Below the pieces are notes generated by a model. That model did no database searches. It was not told the origin of the DNA and was given only the letters and a program-made list of their open reading frames with translations. A stretch of 64,000 nucleotides of DNA from Nodosilinea sp. PGN35 (GTDB lineage: Bacteria > Cyanobacteriota > Cyanobacteriia > Phormidesmidales > Phormidesmidaceae), in assembly GCF_029109325.1 (NCBI RefSeq), contig NZ_JAQKQJ010000003.1:186001-250000 (forward strand), in the 5' to 3' direction. Positions 16,968 to 25,886 of this stretch are shown one piece after another. Position 1 is the stretch's first letter, and every line of letters starts with the position of its first letter. Made by a program: the position numbers and the translations under genes.

Positions 16968-17789
16968 ATGACTCAACTTCAGTCTGCGGTGGTGCTGATT
17001 ACCGGAGCCGCCGGGGGATTTGGCCAAGAACTCACTCGCCAGCTATTGCAGAAGGGCAGCCGCTTGATACTGACCGATCGCCCTGAGGTCGATCTGCGAT
17101 CGCAGGCCAGCCAGCTCCAGGCCACCCTGGGCCGGTCCCCCGGCGAAATTATCGATTGCCTCAGTGCCGACCTGGCCAACTCCGCTGGCTGCGAAGAGTT
17201 GTACCGGCAGACCCAGGCGCTAAATTTGCCCATTGATGTGCTGATCAACAACGCCGGTATCGCCATCCTTGGCCACATGGTTGATATCCCCCCCGAGCGT
17301 TGGGAACAGCTCATGGAGATCAACCTGATGGCCCCCATGCGCCTGAGCACCCGCTTTGCCGCCGACATGGTGGCCCGCCGTCGGGGGCACATCGTCAACA
17401 TTTCTTCCCTCGCCGGGTGGATCGCCATGCCCGGACTCACCGCCTACGCCGCCAGCAAGTTTGGTCTGCGCGGGTTTAGCGAAGGGCTGCGCCACGAAGT
17501 TGCCCCACACGAGATTAAGGTGACTACCGTGTGCCCCTGCTTTAGCCGCACCCCCATGCTTCAGTGCGATCGCTTTGGCCTGTGGAATCAAATAGACAAA
17601 ACTGTACCCATCCCCTTTACCACCGATCCAGCCAGGGTAATGACCCGCACCGTACGCGCCATCGAGCGCAACCAATCCGAGGTCTTCCCCGATGCGATCG
17701 CCTCCAGCGGGCGACTGGCTAAGTGTTACCTACCCGCCCTACCCGATTGGATCAGCCGCCAAATTGGCCTGAGTAGACAATCGGGCTAG
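16968..17789 (+). CDS. Short-chain dehydrogenase/reductase
   Basis: 273 residues with the classical SDR layout. The nucleotide-binding motif is LITGAAGGFGQE (TGxxxGxG) at about 10-20, then DVLINNAGIA (NNAG), catalytic Ser in ISSLAGW and YAASKFG (YxxxK) near 160-165. It would reduce or oxidise a small alcohol/ketone or acyl substrate with NAD(P)H. The next gene downstream on the same strand, after a repeat-filled gap, is a flavin monooxygenase; the two often go together in oxidation of ketones or lipids. The substrate is not determinable. Confidence 0.85.
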   Translation: MTQLQSAVVLITGAAGGFGQELTRQLLQKGSRLILTDRPEVDLRSQASQLQATLGRSPGEIIDCLSADLANSAGCEELYRQTQALNLPIDVLINNAGIAILGHMVDIPPERWEQLMEINLMAPMRLSTRFAADMVARRRGHIVNISSLAGWIAMPGLTAYAASKFGLRGFSEGLRHEVAPHEIKVTTVCPCFSRTPMLQCDRFGLWNQIDKTVPIPFTTDPARVMTRTVRAIERNQSEVFPDAIASSGRLAKCYLPALPDWISRQIGLSRQSG

Positions 17790-17825
17790 CCAGTAGATGC
17801 TTGCGTCAATTCAAGCGATCGCAGC

Positions 17826-18030
17826 TGCTGTAGGGTGGGCATCGCCCACCATCCAAGAAACGTTTTTCCAAGCAATGCCTTACCGCTGACGCCCTTCTGA
17901 ATTCTTCCGTTAGACCCGTCAATTCATAGCTGCTGTAGGGTGGGCATCGCCCACCATCAAAGAGACGTTTTCCTCCAAACGTCTTACCACTAATGCCCTG
18001 TTGAATTCCCCGTTAAACCTGCCAATTTAT
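17826..18030. repeat. Diverged 105-bp tandem duplication
   Basis: Two copies of a unit starting GCTGCTGTAGGGTGGGCATC lie 105 bp apart. The palindrome GGTGGGC-ATC-GCCCACC is at 17834-17850 and again at 17939-17955. After it, both copies run through AAACG/GACG, CTTACC and CTGACGCCC/CTAATGCCC to TTGAATTC-like endings. They have diverged, so the duplication is not recent. The second copy ends just before the monooxygenase start. Confidence 0.75.
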
Positions 18031-18036
18031 AGAGTC

Positions 18037-19371
18037 ATGATCGCAACGCAAGACAAACAACTGATTCTCGGCGCAGGCTTTGTCGGGCTAGGCATCGCCC
18101 AGGCCCTCAAAGCCGCCAACATTCCCTACGACCAGGTCGATGCTAGCGACGACATCGGCGGCAACTGGCACCACGGCGTCTACGAAACCGCCCACATCAT
18201 TTCCTCCAAAACGGTGACCGAATTCACCCACTTCCCCATGCCAGGGGACTATCCGCCCTTCCCCAGCGCCCGCCAGATGCACGCCTATCTGCACAGCTTT
18301 GCCGATCACTTTGGGCTCAAAGCCGCGATCGAGTTGCAGCGCTGCGTCACCCACATCCACCCCATTGAAAACAACCGCTGGCAGGTCACCTTTCAAAACG
18401 GCGAAACCCGCATCTACAAAGGCGTCGTGCTCTGCAATGGCCACCACTGGTGCAGGCGCTTCCCCGACCTCAAGGGCAGCTTCACCGGCCCCATTTTGCA
18501 CTCCAAAGACTACCACCGCCCCAGCCAGCTCCAGGGCAAGCGGGTGCTCGTCATCGGCGGCGGCAACTCGGCCTGCGACATTGTGGCCGAGGCCGCCCGC
18601 GTGGGTGAAAAAGCCTTCCTCAGCCTGCGCGAGTCGGTGTGGTTTATTCCTAAAAGTTTTGCGGGGGTGGCGGTGGCCGACCTGACCCAGATCTGGATGC
18701 CCGAAGGGCTCCAGCGGTTGATCACCTACGGCGTCCTTCGCCTCACCTTTGGCACCCACGCCAGCTACGGCTTGCCCCAGCCCCAGCACCGCCTGTTTGC
18801 CAAGCACCCTACCCTCAACGATGAGGTGCCCTACTACCTGCGCCACGGTCGCATCACCCCCAAACCCGAGGTCGATTATTTGGAGGGCGATCGCGTGCAT
18901 TTTGTCGATGGCAGCGTTGAAACCGTGGATCTGATCGTCTGCGCCACGGGGTTTCATGTCGCCTATCCGTTTTTGCCCCCGGCCCTCCAGCGGGTCAAAG
19001 GCGCAGTGGTGGAATGCTACGGCGGCGCGTTTTTGCCCGACTACAAAGGACTGGCGTTTGTCGGCTGGGGGCAGGCCCGAGGTGGGGTGGGGTCGCTGAT
19101 CGCCGCCTACGGCCCCCTGTTTGCCAAACTGCTGAAGCTTCAGGATGACATTGCAATTCCCCTGGGGCTAGTGTTCAAGGAAATGGGGATGCCCTTACCC
19201 ACCACCCACCTGTCTGATCCCCAGCAGGTGTTTCGCCAGCTCTATCTGCTGCGCTGGGGCTGGGGCTGGCTTGAGTACCGGGCAAAGCGCTGCGATCGCA
19301 GATCGTCAACGTTCGAGAATCTACCGCTGTCGGGGGAAAGTGCGATCGCCCCCGACACTGCCTCGTGCTAA
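18037..19371 (+). CDS. Flavin-containing monooxygenase-like FAD/NAD(P)-dependent oxidoreductase
   Basis: 444 residues from the ATG at 18037 (MIATQDKQLILGAGFVGLG); an upstream in-frame TTG at 18001 lies inside the tandem repeat and is rejected. The FAD-binding GAGFVGLG is at the N-terminus. DIGGNWHHGVYETAHIISSK follows, as in class B monooxygenases. A second Rossmann motif, VIGGGNSACD, is near residue 180, and CATGFHVAYPFL is near 310. Likely role is oxygenation of a nucleophile or ketone with NADPH. It lies downstream of an SDR gene. The substrate is unknown. Confidence 0.8.
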   Translation: MIATQDKQLILGAGFVGLGIAQALKAANIPYDQVDASDDIGGNWHHGVYETAHIISSKTVTEFTHFPMPGDYPPFPSARQMHAYLHSFADHFGLKAAIELQRCVTHIHPIENNRWQVTFQNGETRIYKGVVLCNGHHWCRRFPDLKGSFTGPILHSKDYHRPSQLQGKRVLVIGGGNSACDIVAEAARVGEKAFLSLRESVWFIPKSFAGVAVADLTQIWMPEGLQRLITYGVLRLTFGTHASYGLPQPQHRLFAKHPTLNDEVPYYLRHGRITPKPEVDYLEGDRVHFVDGSVETVDLIVCATGFHVAYPFLPPALQRVKGAVVECYGGAFLPDYKGLAFVGWGQARGGVGSLIAAYGPLFAKLLKLQDDIAIPLGLVFKEMGMPLPTTHLSDPQQVFRQLYLLRWGWGWLEYRAKRCDRRSSTFENLPLSGESAIAPDTASC

Positions 19372-19426
19372 CGCTCTGTGTTGACACGTCCCTCTCGACG
19401 CTGCGTCTCTACAGTCCCCTAATTAC

Positions 19427-20218
19427 CTAATTGAGATAAGGCGCTAGGAGCGTATCCCAACTGTAGGCGGCCTGCTCATACTCGGCTTCACAGCCGTCGG
19501 CCCGCTCTTCTGGTAGCCAGCCCGACTCAATAAAATCGGCATAGCCCTCCGGATCGCTACCGTAGATCAGGCAAGACACGTTATAAACTCGCTGCTCGCT
19601 GAGACTATGCTCATCCCAAAAAGGGAGTTCGTCTTGCTCAGCCTCATAGACTGCATCTAGATCAAACTGCTCCATGCCCGCGATCACGGCATTCTCTTCT
19701 TCAGCTTGCAGCATCAGCACTGCGGCAAAGGCATCCACCGCATCTTCTTCCCGCCCCACCACCGGTAGCTGGTATTGATCCACCAAAGCATGGCCTAGCT
19801 CATGGAAAAAGGTGAAGAAGCCCGCATAGATCACCTCTTGGGCATAGTCGTCCTGATACTCGGCATGGGCGCTATCGGCGTAGGTCTTGATTAGCTCGTA
19901 GCAGATTGTGATGGTGACGTTTTCAGAATCGTAAAAAGCGTTTTCTTCGCCACATTCGTCAAAGCTAACGAAGACATCGGTGGGCAGAGCATAGGTTTCG
20001 TTTAAGTTGCTCAGCAGGTCTTCGTAGAAAGAATTTTCAACCAGAATTTGGTAGATCTCGTCGTAGTCAGTATCTTGCGGCTCCACGTAATCCAAAACCA
20101 GATCGCCCTCATCGGCAATTTCAGCCGATGAGAGAGATGCCAAATCATCCATACCCTGACCGCAGCCACCCAGGATGAGCAAACCAGCTGCAACAAAACT
20201 GACGGTTAAAACTTTCAA
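19427..20218 (-). CDS. DUF4344 zinc metallopeptidase-like lipoprotein
   Basis: 263 residues. The N-terminus MKVLTVSFVAAGLLILGGCG is a lipoprotein signal peptide with the lipobox LGGC, so the mature protein starts at Cys19 and is membrane-tethered outside the cytoplasm. TFFHELGHALVDQYQLP carries the zinc-binding HExxH. EEDAVDAFAAVLML downstream supplies a likely third ligand. The composition is notably acidic. DUF4344 proteins are predicted peptidases without a known substrate. Confidence 0.8.
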   Translation of the reverse strand: MKVLTVSFVAAGLLILGGCGQGMDDLASLSSAEIADEGDLVLDYVEPQDTDYDEIYQILVENSFYEDLLSNLNETYALPTDVFVSFDECGEENAFYDSENVTITICYELIKTYADSAHAEYQDDYAQEVIYAGFFTFFHELGHALVDQYQLPVVGREEDAVDAFAAVLMLQAEEENAVIAGMEQFDLDAVYEAEQDELPFWDEHSLSEQRVYNVSCLIYGSDPEGYADFIESGWLPEERADGCEAEYEQAAYSWDTLLAPYLN

Positions 20219-20446
20219 GGCTAACCTGCTCTAGATTATCGTTCCAGGCTGCATCTATTGCTATCCCGTGGATATGGACAAGATCCACGTTAACGTTTCA
20301 AACAACCTGTTAGGCTAGTTTTCCCAAACTGCGATCTAGTTAGCGTTCTCCCCAGACGCTCTGCGTCTCTGCCATTGGGGCACAGCAGGATGGGGAGGCT
20401 TGTTCGACTTCTATTGTTCCTGGCATAGCAACGATGCTCAGGTACA

Positions 20447-20477
20447 AAGCAAAAGCGCCCCCCTTTCGGAGAGCGCT
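20447..20477 (-). terminator. Rho-independent terminator after psbA
   Basis: On the reverse strand AGCGCTCTCC, GAAA loop, GGGGGGCGCT (one wobble), then TTTTGCTTT. It lies about 37 bases past the psbA stop codon. Confidence 0.8.
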
Positions 20478-20513
20478 CTTCGCCTAATCAATCAATGGGG
20501 TAGTCGCTATCGA

Positions 20514-21575
20514 CTAGCCGATGATTTCAGGTGCCTCAGCCGTAGCCAGGTCGAGGGGGAAGTTGTGAGCATTGCGCTCGTGCATCACTTCCATACCCAG
20601 GTTCGCCCGGTTGATCACGTCAGCCCAGGTGCCAATCACCCGACCCTGAGAGTCAAGGATGGACTGGTTGAAGTTGAACCCGTTCAGGTTGAACGCCATC
20701 GTGCTGATGCCCAGCGCCGTGAACCAGATGCCAATCACAGGCCACGCACCCAGGAAGAAGTGCAGCGAGCGGCTGTTGTTGAAGCTGGCGTATTGGAAGA
20801 TGAGACGACCGAAGTAGCCGTGGGCTGCAACGATGTTGTAGGTCTCTTCTTCCTGGCCAAACTTGTAGCCGTAGTTCTGAGACTCGCTCTCGGTGGTCTC
20901 ACGCACCAGTGAACTGGTCACCAGAGAACCGTGCATGGCGGAGAACAGGCTGCCACCGAACACACCGGCAACGCCCAGCATGTGGAAGGGGTGCATCAAA
21001 ATGTTGTGCTCAGCCTGGAACACCAGCATGAAGTTGAAGGTACCGGAGATACCCAGAGGCATGCCGTCCGAGAAGGAGCCCTGACCCAGGGGGTAAATTA
21101 GGAACACTGCGGTGGCAGCGGCCACAGGGGCCGAGTAAGCCACGCAGATCCAGGGGCGCATACCCAGGCGGTAGCTCAGTTCCCACTCGCGACCCATGTA
21201 GCAGAAGACGCCGATGAGGAAGTGGAAAATCACGAGCTGGTAGGGGCCACCGTTGTACAGCCACTCATCGAGGGAAGCGGCTTCCCAGATGGGGTAGAAG
21301 TGCAGACCGATGGCGTTGGAGGAGGGCACAACCGCACCGGAGATGATGTTGTTGCCGTACATCAGCGAGCCAGCCACGGGCTCACGGATGCCGTCGATGT
21401 CGACGGGGGGGGCCGCGATGAACGCGACGACGAAGCAGGCGGTGGCAGCGAGCAGGGTGGGGATCATCAACACGCCGAACCAGCCCACATACAGGCGGTT
21501 CTCGGTGCTGGTCACCCACTGGCAAAACTGCTCCCACAGGGAGGCGCTTTCGCGCCGCTGTAGAGTCGTGGTCAT
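20514..21575 (-). CDS. psbA: Photosystem II D1 protein
   Basis: 353 residues, five transmembrane helices. All key residues are in place: Tyr161 (YZ), Asp170, Glu189, His190, His198, His215, Ser264, His332, Glu333, His337, Asp342 and Ala344, the CtpA cleavage site. Residue 130 is Glu (YMGREWELS), the high-light/D1:2-type state that tunes pheophytin potential. The C-terminal extension after Ala344 is only nine residues (TAEAPEIIG); most cyanobacteria have about 16. D1 carries the Mn4Ca cluster and QB site in the thylakoid membrane. A canonical promoter lies upstream and a terminator downstream, so it is monocistronic. Confidence 0.98.
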   Translation of the reverse strand: MTTTLQRRESASLWEQFCQWVTSTENRLYVGWFGVLMIPTLLAATACFVVAFIAAPPVDIDGIREPVAGSLMYGNNIISGAVVPSSNAIGLHFYPIWEAASLDEWLYNGGPYQLVIFHFLIGVFCYMGREWELSYRLGMRPWICVAYSAPVAAATAVFLIYPLGQGSFSDGMPLGISGTFNFMLVFQAEHNILMHPFHMLGVAGVFGGSLFSAMHGSLVTSSLVRETTESESQNYGYKFGQEEETYNIVAAHGYFGRLIFQYASFNNSRSLHFFLGAWPVIGIWFTALGISTMAFNLNGFNFNQSILDSQGRVIGTWADVINRANLGMEVMHERNAHNFPLDLATAEAPEIIG

Positions 21576-21651
21576 GATGTATTAGTCCTTGGTATTTATG
21601 GTTTCAAGGTGCATGGGCAAAACCGTTTAGTTTTGTAACCCATGTGAGTGT

Positions 21652-21680
21652 ATGTTACCGCAAGCATGGAGTTTTGTAAA
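21652..21680 (-). promoter_or_regulatory. psbA promoter
   Basis: On the reverse strand TTTACA (21675-21680) and TAACAT (21652-21657) are separated by exactly 17 bases, a sigma70-type promoter. It predicts a 5' leader of roughly 70 bases ahead of the psbA ATG. The rest of the 310-bp psbA-cytM spacer shows no gene. Confidence 0.75.
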
Positions 21681-21885
21681 CAAAAACTTTGCCAAGGGTT
21701 AATCTTCTGGCAGCCGGAGGGCTCGGGCGAGGCCCAGTGGAGGTCTCGAAATGCCTTGAAAAATTAAGGCTTTAAGAATCCTCAAAGCCGACTTTTGGAT
21801 TCTGAGAAAGGATTGCTCTTAGTCATGGGTCGAGGGCAGGCTCTCATAAATCTCTGTAACAATTGCCCCTGGGGCGGGGCGATCG

Positions 21886-22302
21886 CTAGAGCCGCTCCAG
21901 ATACTCTAATAGGTCGGCCATATCCCTCGGCTCGGGCTGAAACTGCGGCATGGGGGGCGTTTGGCCGCTAATCACCTGCTTGATCAGGCCCACTTTGGTT
22001 CTGTGGTCAGACACGCCCAAGAGCCCTGGCCCTACTTCCCCGGCGGCCTCAAAGCCGTGACAGACGGCGCAGTTCATTTTAAAGATTGCTTCTCCCCGAC
22101 TGCCGTTGCCCTCCAGGGCCAGCACCGCCTGAATGTAGGGATCGGAAGCCTGGGAGTAGCGGACAGCCACAACGCTCAGCACAACCGCCAAAACCAGGGT
22201 CACAGCTACAGCAGCGGCCTTTTTCAGCAAACCGCTGAGGTCTTCGGTCTGTTCGTCTAGGGTGTTTTGTGCCAAGGGGGGAGCGGTGTATTTGAAGAGC
22301 AA
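21886..22302 (-). CDS. cytM: Cytochrome cM-like c-type cytochrome
   Basis: About 138 residues. No ATG is available, and the TTG at 22302 is the best start. A cytosolic N-terminus is followed by a signal-anchor helix (AAAVAVTLVLAVVLSVVAV). Then comes a small class I cytochrome domain with CAVCH (heme attachment), VGPGLLGVSDHRTKV, and the axial Met in TPPMPQFQPEPRDMADLLEYL. This pattern fits CytM, a low-abundance cyanobacterial cytochrome facing the lumen/periplasm and linked to respiration and repression of heterotrophic growth. Other small c-type cytochromes (c6) differ around the Met ligand. Located upstream of psbA on the same strand. Confidence 0.75.
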   Translation of the reverse strand: MLFKYTAPPLAQNTLDEQTEDLSGLLKKAAAVAVTLVLAVVLSVVAVRYSQASDPYIQAVLALEGNGSRGEAIFKMNCAVCHGFEAAGEVGPGLLGVSDHRTKVGLIKQVISGQTPPMPQFQPEPRDMADLLEYLERL

Positions 22303-22544
22303 TGTATCTTTAGCCTATTAATTGTTACGTACTTTGAAGACCTGACGGCTTGTTGCTACAGAATCTTAAGGATTCTGTGGAGGGGTGCATTGAGCTAGAG
22401 AGGATACGGCGTTGGCTTGGGCCTGCTGGTAGGATTCCCTGGTGGGATATAGACCTGGGGTCTGTATCTAATCTTTGGTTAAGGGCTATGGGGCCCGGCT
22501 AGGGCCTCTCCTGTGGCTGGCTGTCCATTACTACCTACCCTGCA

Positions 22545-22781
22545 ATGGCCGATATAAACCCAACCTCTACCGCTACAGAGCAGACGGCGGCGACCCCGGC
22601 TGCGGGGGCAGCGTCCGGTTCAGCGGCAGACTCCCAGCCGTTGGCGGCGGCAGACTCCCCCATGACTGCTGCCCAGGCGGAGCAAGTCTTGGCTGAGCTC
22701 AAGGCCATTAAGCAAAACCTGCTGTGGCTGCTGCTGCTGGGGGGATTTTTTGCGGCACGATCGTTTCTCTTTCACTACTAA
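22545..22781 (+). CDS. Small single-TM protein
   Basis: 78 residues. A Thr/Ala/Ser-rich disordered N-terminus (TEQTAATPAAGAASGSAA) leads to a short amphipathic helix (AEQVLAELKAIKQN) and a C-terminal membrane anchor (LLWLLLLGGFFAARSFLF). Its stop is six bases before the next start codon, so it is probably co-transcribed with the ABM-domain gene. No family recognised. A role as tail-anchored partner of the next protein is a guess. Confidence 0.55.
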   Translation: MADINPTSTATEQTAATPAAGAASGSAADSQPLAAADSPMTAAQAEQVLAELKAIKQNLLWLLLLGGFFAARSFLFHY

Positions 22782-22787
22782 GTCGCT

Positions 22788-23492
22788 ATGGCCTCTGCCT
22801 CTGAAGATTCTCAGCATTCCCCAGATTCCCAAGACGATTACTTTTACTCATCATTTGTGGTGGAGTACATTGTCCCCAAGGGGTATGAGGCCATCTTTCG
22901 TAAGTGGTACGAGCGCCTGACCAGAGCGGCCAGGGGGTTTGAGGGCTATACCCGCGCTGACCTGTGCCCTCTGTTAGACTGCGGTGATGGAGTGGTGAAG
23001 TGGTATTCCATTGTCCACTTTAGAACCCCGGAGGACCTGAACCGATGGCTCAAGTCGAGCGATCGCGCTGAGATTCTTGAGCAGGGGCGTGAGACTTTCT
23101 TGGCCTACCGCTACAAGTCGTTCAGCACTGGCCTAGAGGGCTGGTTCTCGTCCCACATTGGTGGGGCCGAGAGCAGTAACCTGGGGCCACCTGCCTGGAA
23201 ACAGGTGCTGGCGGTAGTGCTGGGCCTCTATCCGACCATTGTGATTCAGGGTATGGTGTTTGAGGCGTTGGGCATTATGCAGACCTGGCCTATGCCCACG
23301 GCGCTGGTCTTAAACAATTTGATTACCTCATCCATTTTGACCTGGGTGGTCATGCCCCAGGTGAGTCGGGGGTTGAGCTTTTGGCTGCGGCCAGCCTATC
23401 GGTTGACGGCGCTGCAAACCAATGTGATGGGAGCGGGGCTGGTGCTGGCAGCGCTGGCATTTATGACCAGCGTGTTTACCTACCTCGCCTAA
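22788..23492 (+). CDS. ABM (antibiotic biosynthesis monooxygenase-like) domain fused to a membrane region
   Basis: 234 residues. Residues about 18-115 (SSFVVEYIVPKGYEAIFRKW, then GFEGYTRADL and VVKWYSIVHFRTPEDLNRWL) form a ferredoxin-like dimeric alpha-beta barrel fold of the ABM type. Residues about 140-234 contain three hydrophobic helices (VLAVVLGLYPTIVIQGMVF and others). ABM domains can be small oxygenases or heme-degrading enzymes; in this fused membrane form the activity is unknown. Short-spaced with the preceding single-TM gene. Confidence 0.65.
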   Translation: MASASEDSQHSPDSQDDYFYSSFVVEYIVPKGYEAIFRKWYERLTRAARGFEGYTRADLCPLLDCGDGVVKWYSIVHFRTPEDLNRWLKSSDRAEILEQGRETFLAYRYKSFSTGLEGWFSSHIGGAESSNLGPPAWKQVLAVVLGLYPTIVIQGMVFEALGIMQTWPMPTALVLNNLITSSILTWVVMPQVSRGLSFWLRPAYRLTALQTNVMGAGLVLAALAFMTSVFTYLA

Positions 23493-23597
23493 CCTAATTT
23501 CCTGGGATGACGGGCCGGGTAAAGTACGCTGCGTCGGGGGCTTTAAAGCAGATTCCTCCTCTGGTTACACTACTGGCAACACAAAACGGGTGGAGCC

Positions 23598-24482
23598 ATG
23601 GAATCGAGCTTTTTGACGGCGGTATTTTTGCCCCTGGCCTTGTTTGCGGTCATGCTGGGCATGGGGTTGGGGCTGACGGTGGACGACTTCACGCGGGTGT
23701 TGGTGTACCCCAAAGCGGTGGTGGTGGGGCTGCTGGCCCAGCTGATTCTGCTGCCCCTGCTGGGGTTTGGGCTGGCGTCGGTGTTGCCGCTGACCCCCGA
23801 ACTGGCGGTGGGGGTGATGATTTTGGCGGCCTGCCCCGGCGGGCCTACGTCTAACCTGGTCACCTACCTGGCTAGGGGGAATGTGGCGCTGTCAATTACC
23901 CTGACGGCGATCAGCAGCTTGGTTACGGTTTTTACTATTCCCCTGGTGGTGAACCTGGCCATGGGAGCCTTTTTAGGAGAAGCTGCGGCCTTGAGTCTGC
24001 CCTTTGGGGCGACGGTGGGGCAAATTGCGGTAATAACGCTGATTCCGGTGGCGATCGGTATGGTGCTGCACCACTATCGGCCTCAGTTTGCCACTCGGGT
24101 GGAGCGAGGCGTTAAGTGGCTTTCGCTGGCGCTGCTGGGGCTGATTATTGCCGGTTTGCTGGTGCAGCAGCGGGCCAGTGTGGCGGGCTTTTTTGCCCAG
24201 GTGGGCCTGGTAACTTTGGTTTTGAACCTGGTGGCAATGGCTTTGGGCTACGGAGTGGCGGTGGCAGCGAGGCTCGATCGCCCTAGCGCCACGGCCATTA
24301 CGGTGGAGGTGGGCATTCAGAACGGTACCCTGGCGATCGCCATTGCCAGCGCCCCAACCCTGCTCAACCAGCCCGATCTGGCCATTCCAGCGGCGATCTA
24401 CAGTCTGCTGATGTTTGCCACGGGCGGGGCCTTTGCCTGGTGGGCCGCGCAGCGGGGCGATCGCGAGAAAACCCTGGCATGA
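23598..24482 (+). CDS. Bile acid:sodium symporter (BASS) family transporter
   Basis: 294 residues with about nine or ten hydrophobic segments. Hallmarks are LAACPGGPTSNLVTYLARGN (sodium-site crossover region) and EVGIQNGTLAIAIA near residue 235, the second crossover. BASS proteins take up organic acids with Na+; bacterial and plastid members carry pyruvate, pantoate, bicarbonate-type or keto acids. The substrate cannot be chosen from sequence. GGAG shortly before the ATG supports the start. A MITE-like copy begins right after the stop. Confidence 0.85.
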   Translation: MESSFLTAVFLPLALFAVMLGMGLGLTVDDFTRVLVYPKAVVVGLLAQLILLPLLGFGLASVLPLTPELAVGVMILAACPGGPTSNLVTYLARGNVALSITLTAISSLVTVFTIPLVVNLAMGAFLGEAAALSLPFGATVGQIAVITLIPVAIGMVLHHYRPQFATRVERGVKWLSLALLGLIIAGLLVQQRASVAGFFAQVGLVTLVLNLVAMALGYGVAVAARLDRPSATAITVEVGIQNGTLAIAIASAPTLLNQPDLAIPAAIYSLLMFATGGAFAWWAAQRGDREKTLA

Positions 24483-24484
24483 CG

Positions 24485-24560
24485 GTCTGGCTAGGAACGT
24501 TCAAACGTTTGAACGTTCCTAGGGTTGCTGCATGTCCCAAGCCAATTGACCATGGCTATA
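24485..24560. mobile_element. MITE-like palindromic element, copy D (shortened)
   Basis: About 76 bp. The core GGAACGTTCAAAC/GTTTGAACGTTCC and right arm ending CATGGCTATA are as in copy C, but the left arm lacks its TATAGCTGTAGCC end. It starts three bases after the BASS transporter stop codon, so the element may have been cut short there. Confidence 0.65.
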
Positions 24561-24605
24561 GTTTGGTCGACTGCTGGCGGCACTCGGGTTTAACGCTGAA
24601 CCAAA

Positions 24606-24632
24606 AGCCCTGGGCTAGACTGGCCCAGGGCT
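24606..24632 (-). terminator. Hairpin terminator after the holin-like gene
   Basis: AGCCCTGGGC and GCCCAGGGCT form a perfect 10-bp stem over a seven-base loop. On the reverse strand it is followed by TTTTGGTT, 31 bases past the holin-like gene stop. Confidence 0.6.
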
Positions 24633-24662
24633 GTGACGGGAGCGATCGAGGGGCAGAGAATG

Positions 24663-25031
24663 CTAGACCCCCACCAGCCCTACCGACTGCAAGATGAAGT
24701 TCAAAATTGAGCTGACAATGGCCAGGGCGATCGCGCCGAGGATGGCGCTCCAGATGCCGTAGCGCAGGCGGAAGCCTTCGATCAGCCAGGCGGCAAGACC
24801 AAACACAATGATGGCCCCAATCAGCGGAATCAGACCCAGGCTGACGATGGCGAAAAAGCCGCGCAGCGCACCGGGGAAAAAGCCCCAAATGCCGTTAAAC
24901 GCACCGATGATGGCACCGCCGAGCAGCGCCTTGACGGGGCTGTCGATCTCCACGCCAATGGGCGGGATCTTAGAAATAATCAACAGGCTAATGGCCAGAA
25001 TAACGACGCTAATTAAAAATCCAATCAGCAT
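24663..25031 (-). CDS. Phage holin family IV-like small membrane protein
   Basis: 122 residues with four hydrophobic helices. It starts MLIGFLISVVILAISLLIIS, followed by PPIGVEIDSPVKALLGGAIIG, the conserved segment of the four-TMS 'phage holin family IV' proteins common on bacterial chromosomes. There are no phage genes around it, so it is a chromosomal membrane protein rather than part of a prophage. Function unknown. Confidence 0.75.
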   Translation of the reverse strand: MLIGFLISVVILAISLLIISKIPPIGVEIDSPVKALLGGAIIGAFNGIWGFFPGALRGFFAIVSLGLIPLIGAIIVFGLAAWLIEGFRLRYGIWSAILGAIALAIVSSILNFILQSVGLVGV

Positions 25032-25253
25032 TGGTGTTTCTCCTCACACAGGTAAACGATGGGGGTGGTCAAATCAAACAGAAGACCGATCGCACAGGGC
25101 GCTATGCCTTTGGAATTATCGGCCATAGAGTAGCATTTGCTACAGTTTTTCGCTTTTCTTAAGGGCCTGGTGGCTCGCCGCCGTAGGTGGTCTTGGCTAT
25201 CTATACCACGACCAAGGCAGAGTCCCTAGGCCAGCTTGGCTTCAGGGCTGAGG

Positions 25254-25784
25254 CTAGACCCCCAGTCCCAGGGCCGCGTTCATTTTGTTGAGCACATCGC
25301 TCTCTTTGTCGCTGATGCGGCTGGAGCCAATGCCTAAGATGCCGCCCTCTCGATGGGCCTCGGCCACTTTGGTGGCCACGGCTATCAGCCACTGCTTCAG
25401 GTCGCTGGCCTGCACGCCAGTGACCTTAGTGTCTAAAATGGCTGAGACCTTCTGCAAGTGGGCGATCGCATAGTCGCGCCCTTCCTTAGAGCTTTTGAAG
25501 GTCTGCATCAGCCCCAGGAGTTCAAACTGCTTCTTGAGGAGGAGTTGCTCACCGGCCAGGGGATCGGCGGCGTCGAGTTCGGCCAGACCGCCGATCAGGG
25601 CTGGGGCCAGATCGCCCACGGCGCTGCTCTGCTGCATCGCTTCGGCCACAATGGCGACTCCGGATTTAACTTCCTGCAAAAATAAAATCGGGTCTACCCG
25701 ATCGGCCAGGCAAATGCCCATGACCGCCTGCATCGGAGCCTGAAGCAGGGCTGACCATTCTTCGGCGGTAAAGTTTTCTCGCAT
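25254..25784 (-). CDS. Conserved hypothetical protein
   Basis: 176 residues, mostly alpha-helical by composition (MRENFTAEEWSALLQAPMQA at the start). A C-terminal HREGGILGIGSSRISDKE stretch is followed by LNKMNAALGLGV. No signal peptide or membrane helix. It resembles helical cyanobacterial proteins of unknown role; I cannot name a family with confidence. It is divergent from the EamA transporter gene. Confidence 0.6.
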   Translation of the reverse strand: MRENFTAEEWSALLQAPMQAVMGICLADRVDPILFLQEVKSGVAIVAEAMQQSSAVGDLAPALIGGLAELDAADPLAGEQLLLKKQFELLGLMQTFKSSKEGRDYAIAHLQKVSAILDTKVTGVQASDLKQWLIAVATKVAEAHREGGILGIGSSRISDKESDVLNKMNAALGLGV

Positions 25785-25886
25785 AGGAGCGCCCTTTCTT
25801 TCTGCCTAAAGGTATGCCTCACCATATCGGCAAAATATATGAAAAATCTAACGAGTTAGCTATTGCATTCTTTCTCAGGTTTATCT

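Noticed and set aside
18088..18957. 289-codon open frame antisense to the flavin monooxygenase
   Set aside because: Val/Gly/Ala-rich shadow typical of GC-rich DNA; the sense strand carries both Rossmann motifs.
24663..25031. Holin-like gene considered as a prophage marker
   Set aside because: No integrase, structural or lysis genes surround it, and this family is common on cyanobacterial chromosomes.
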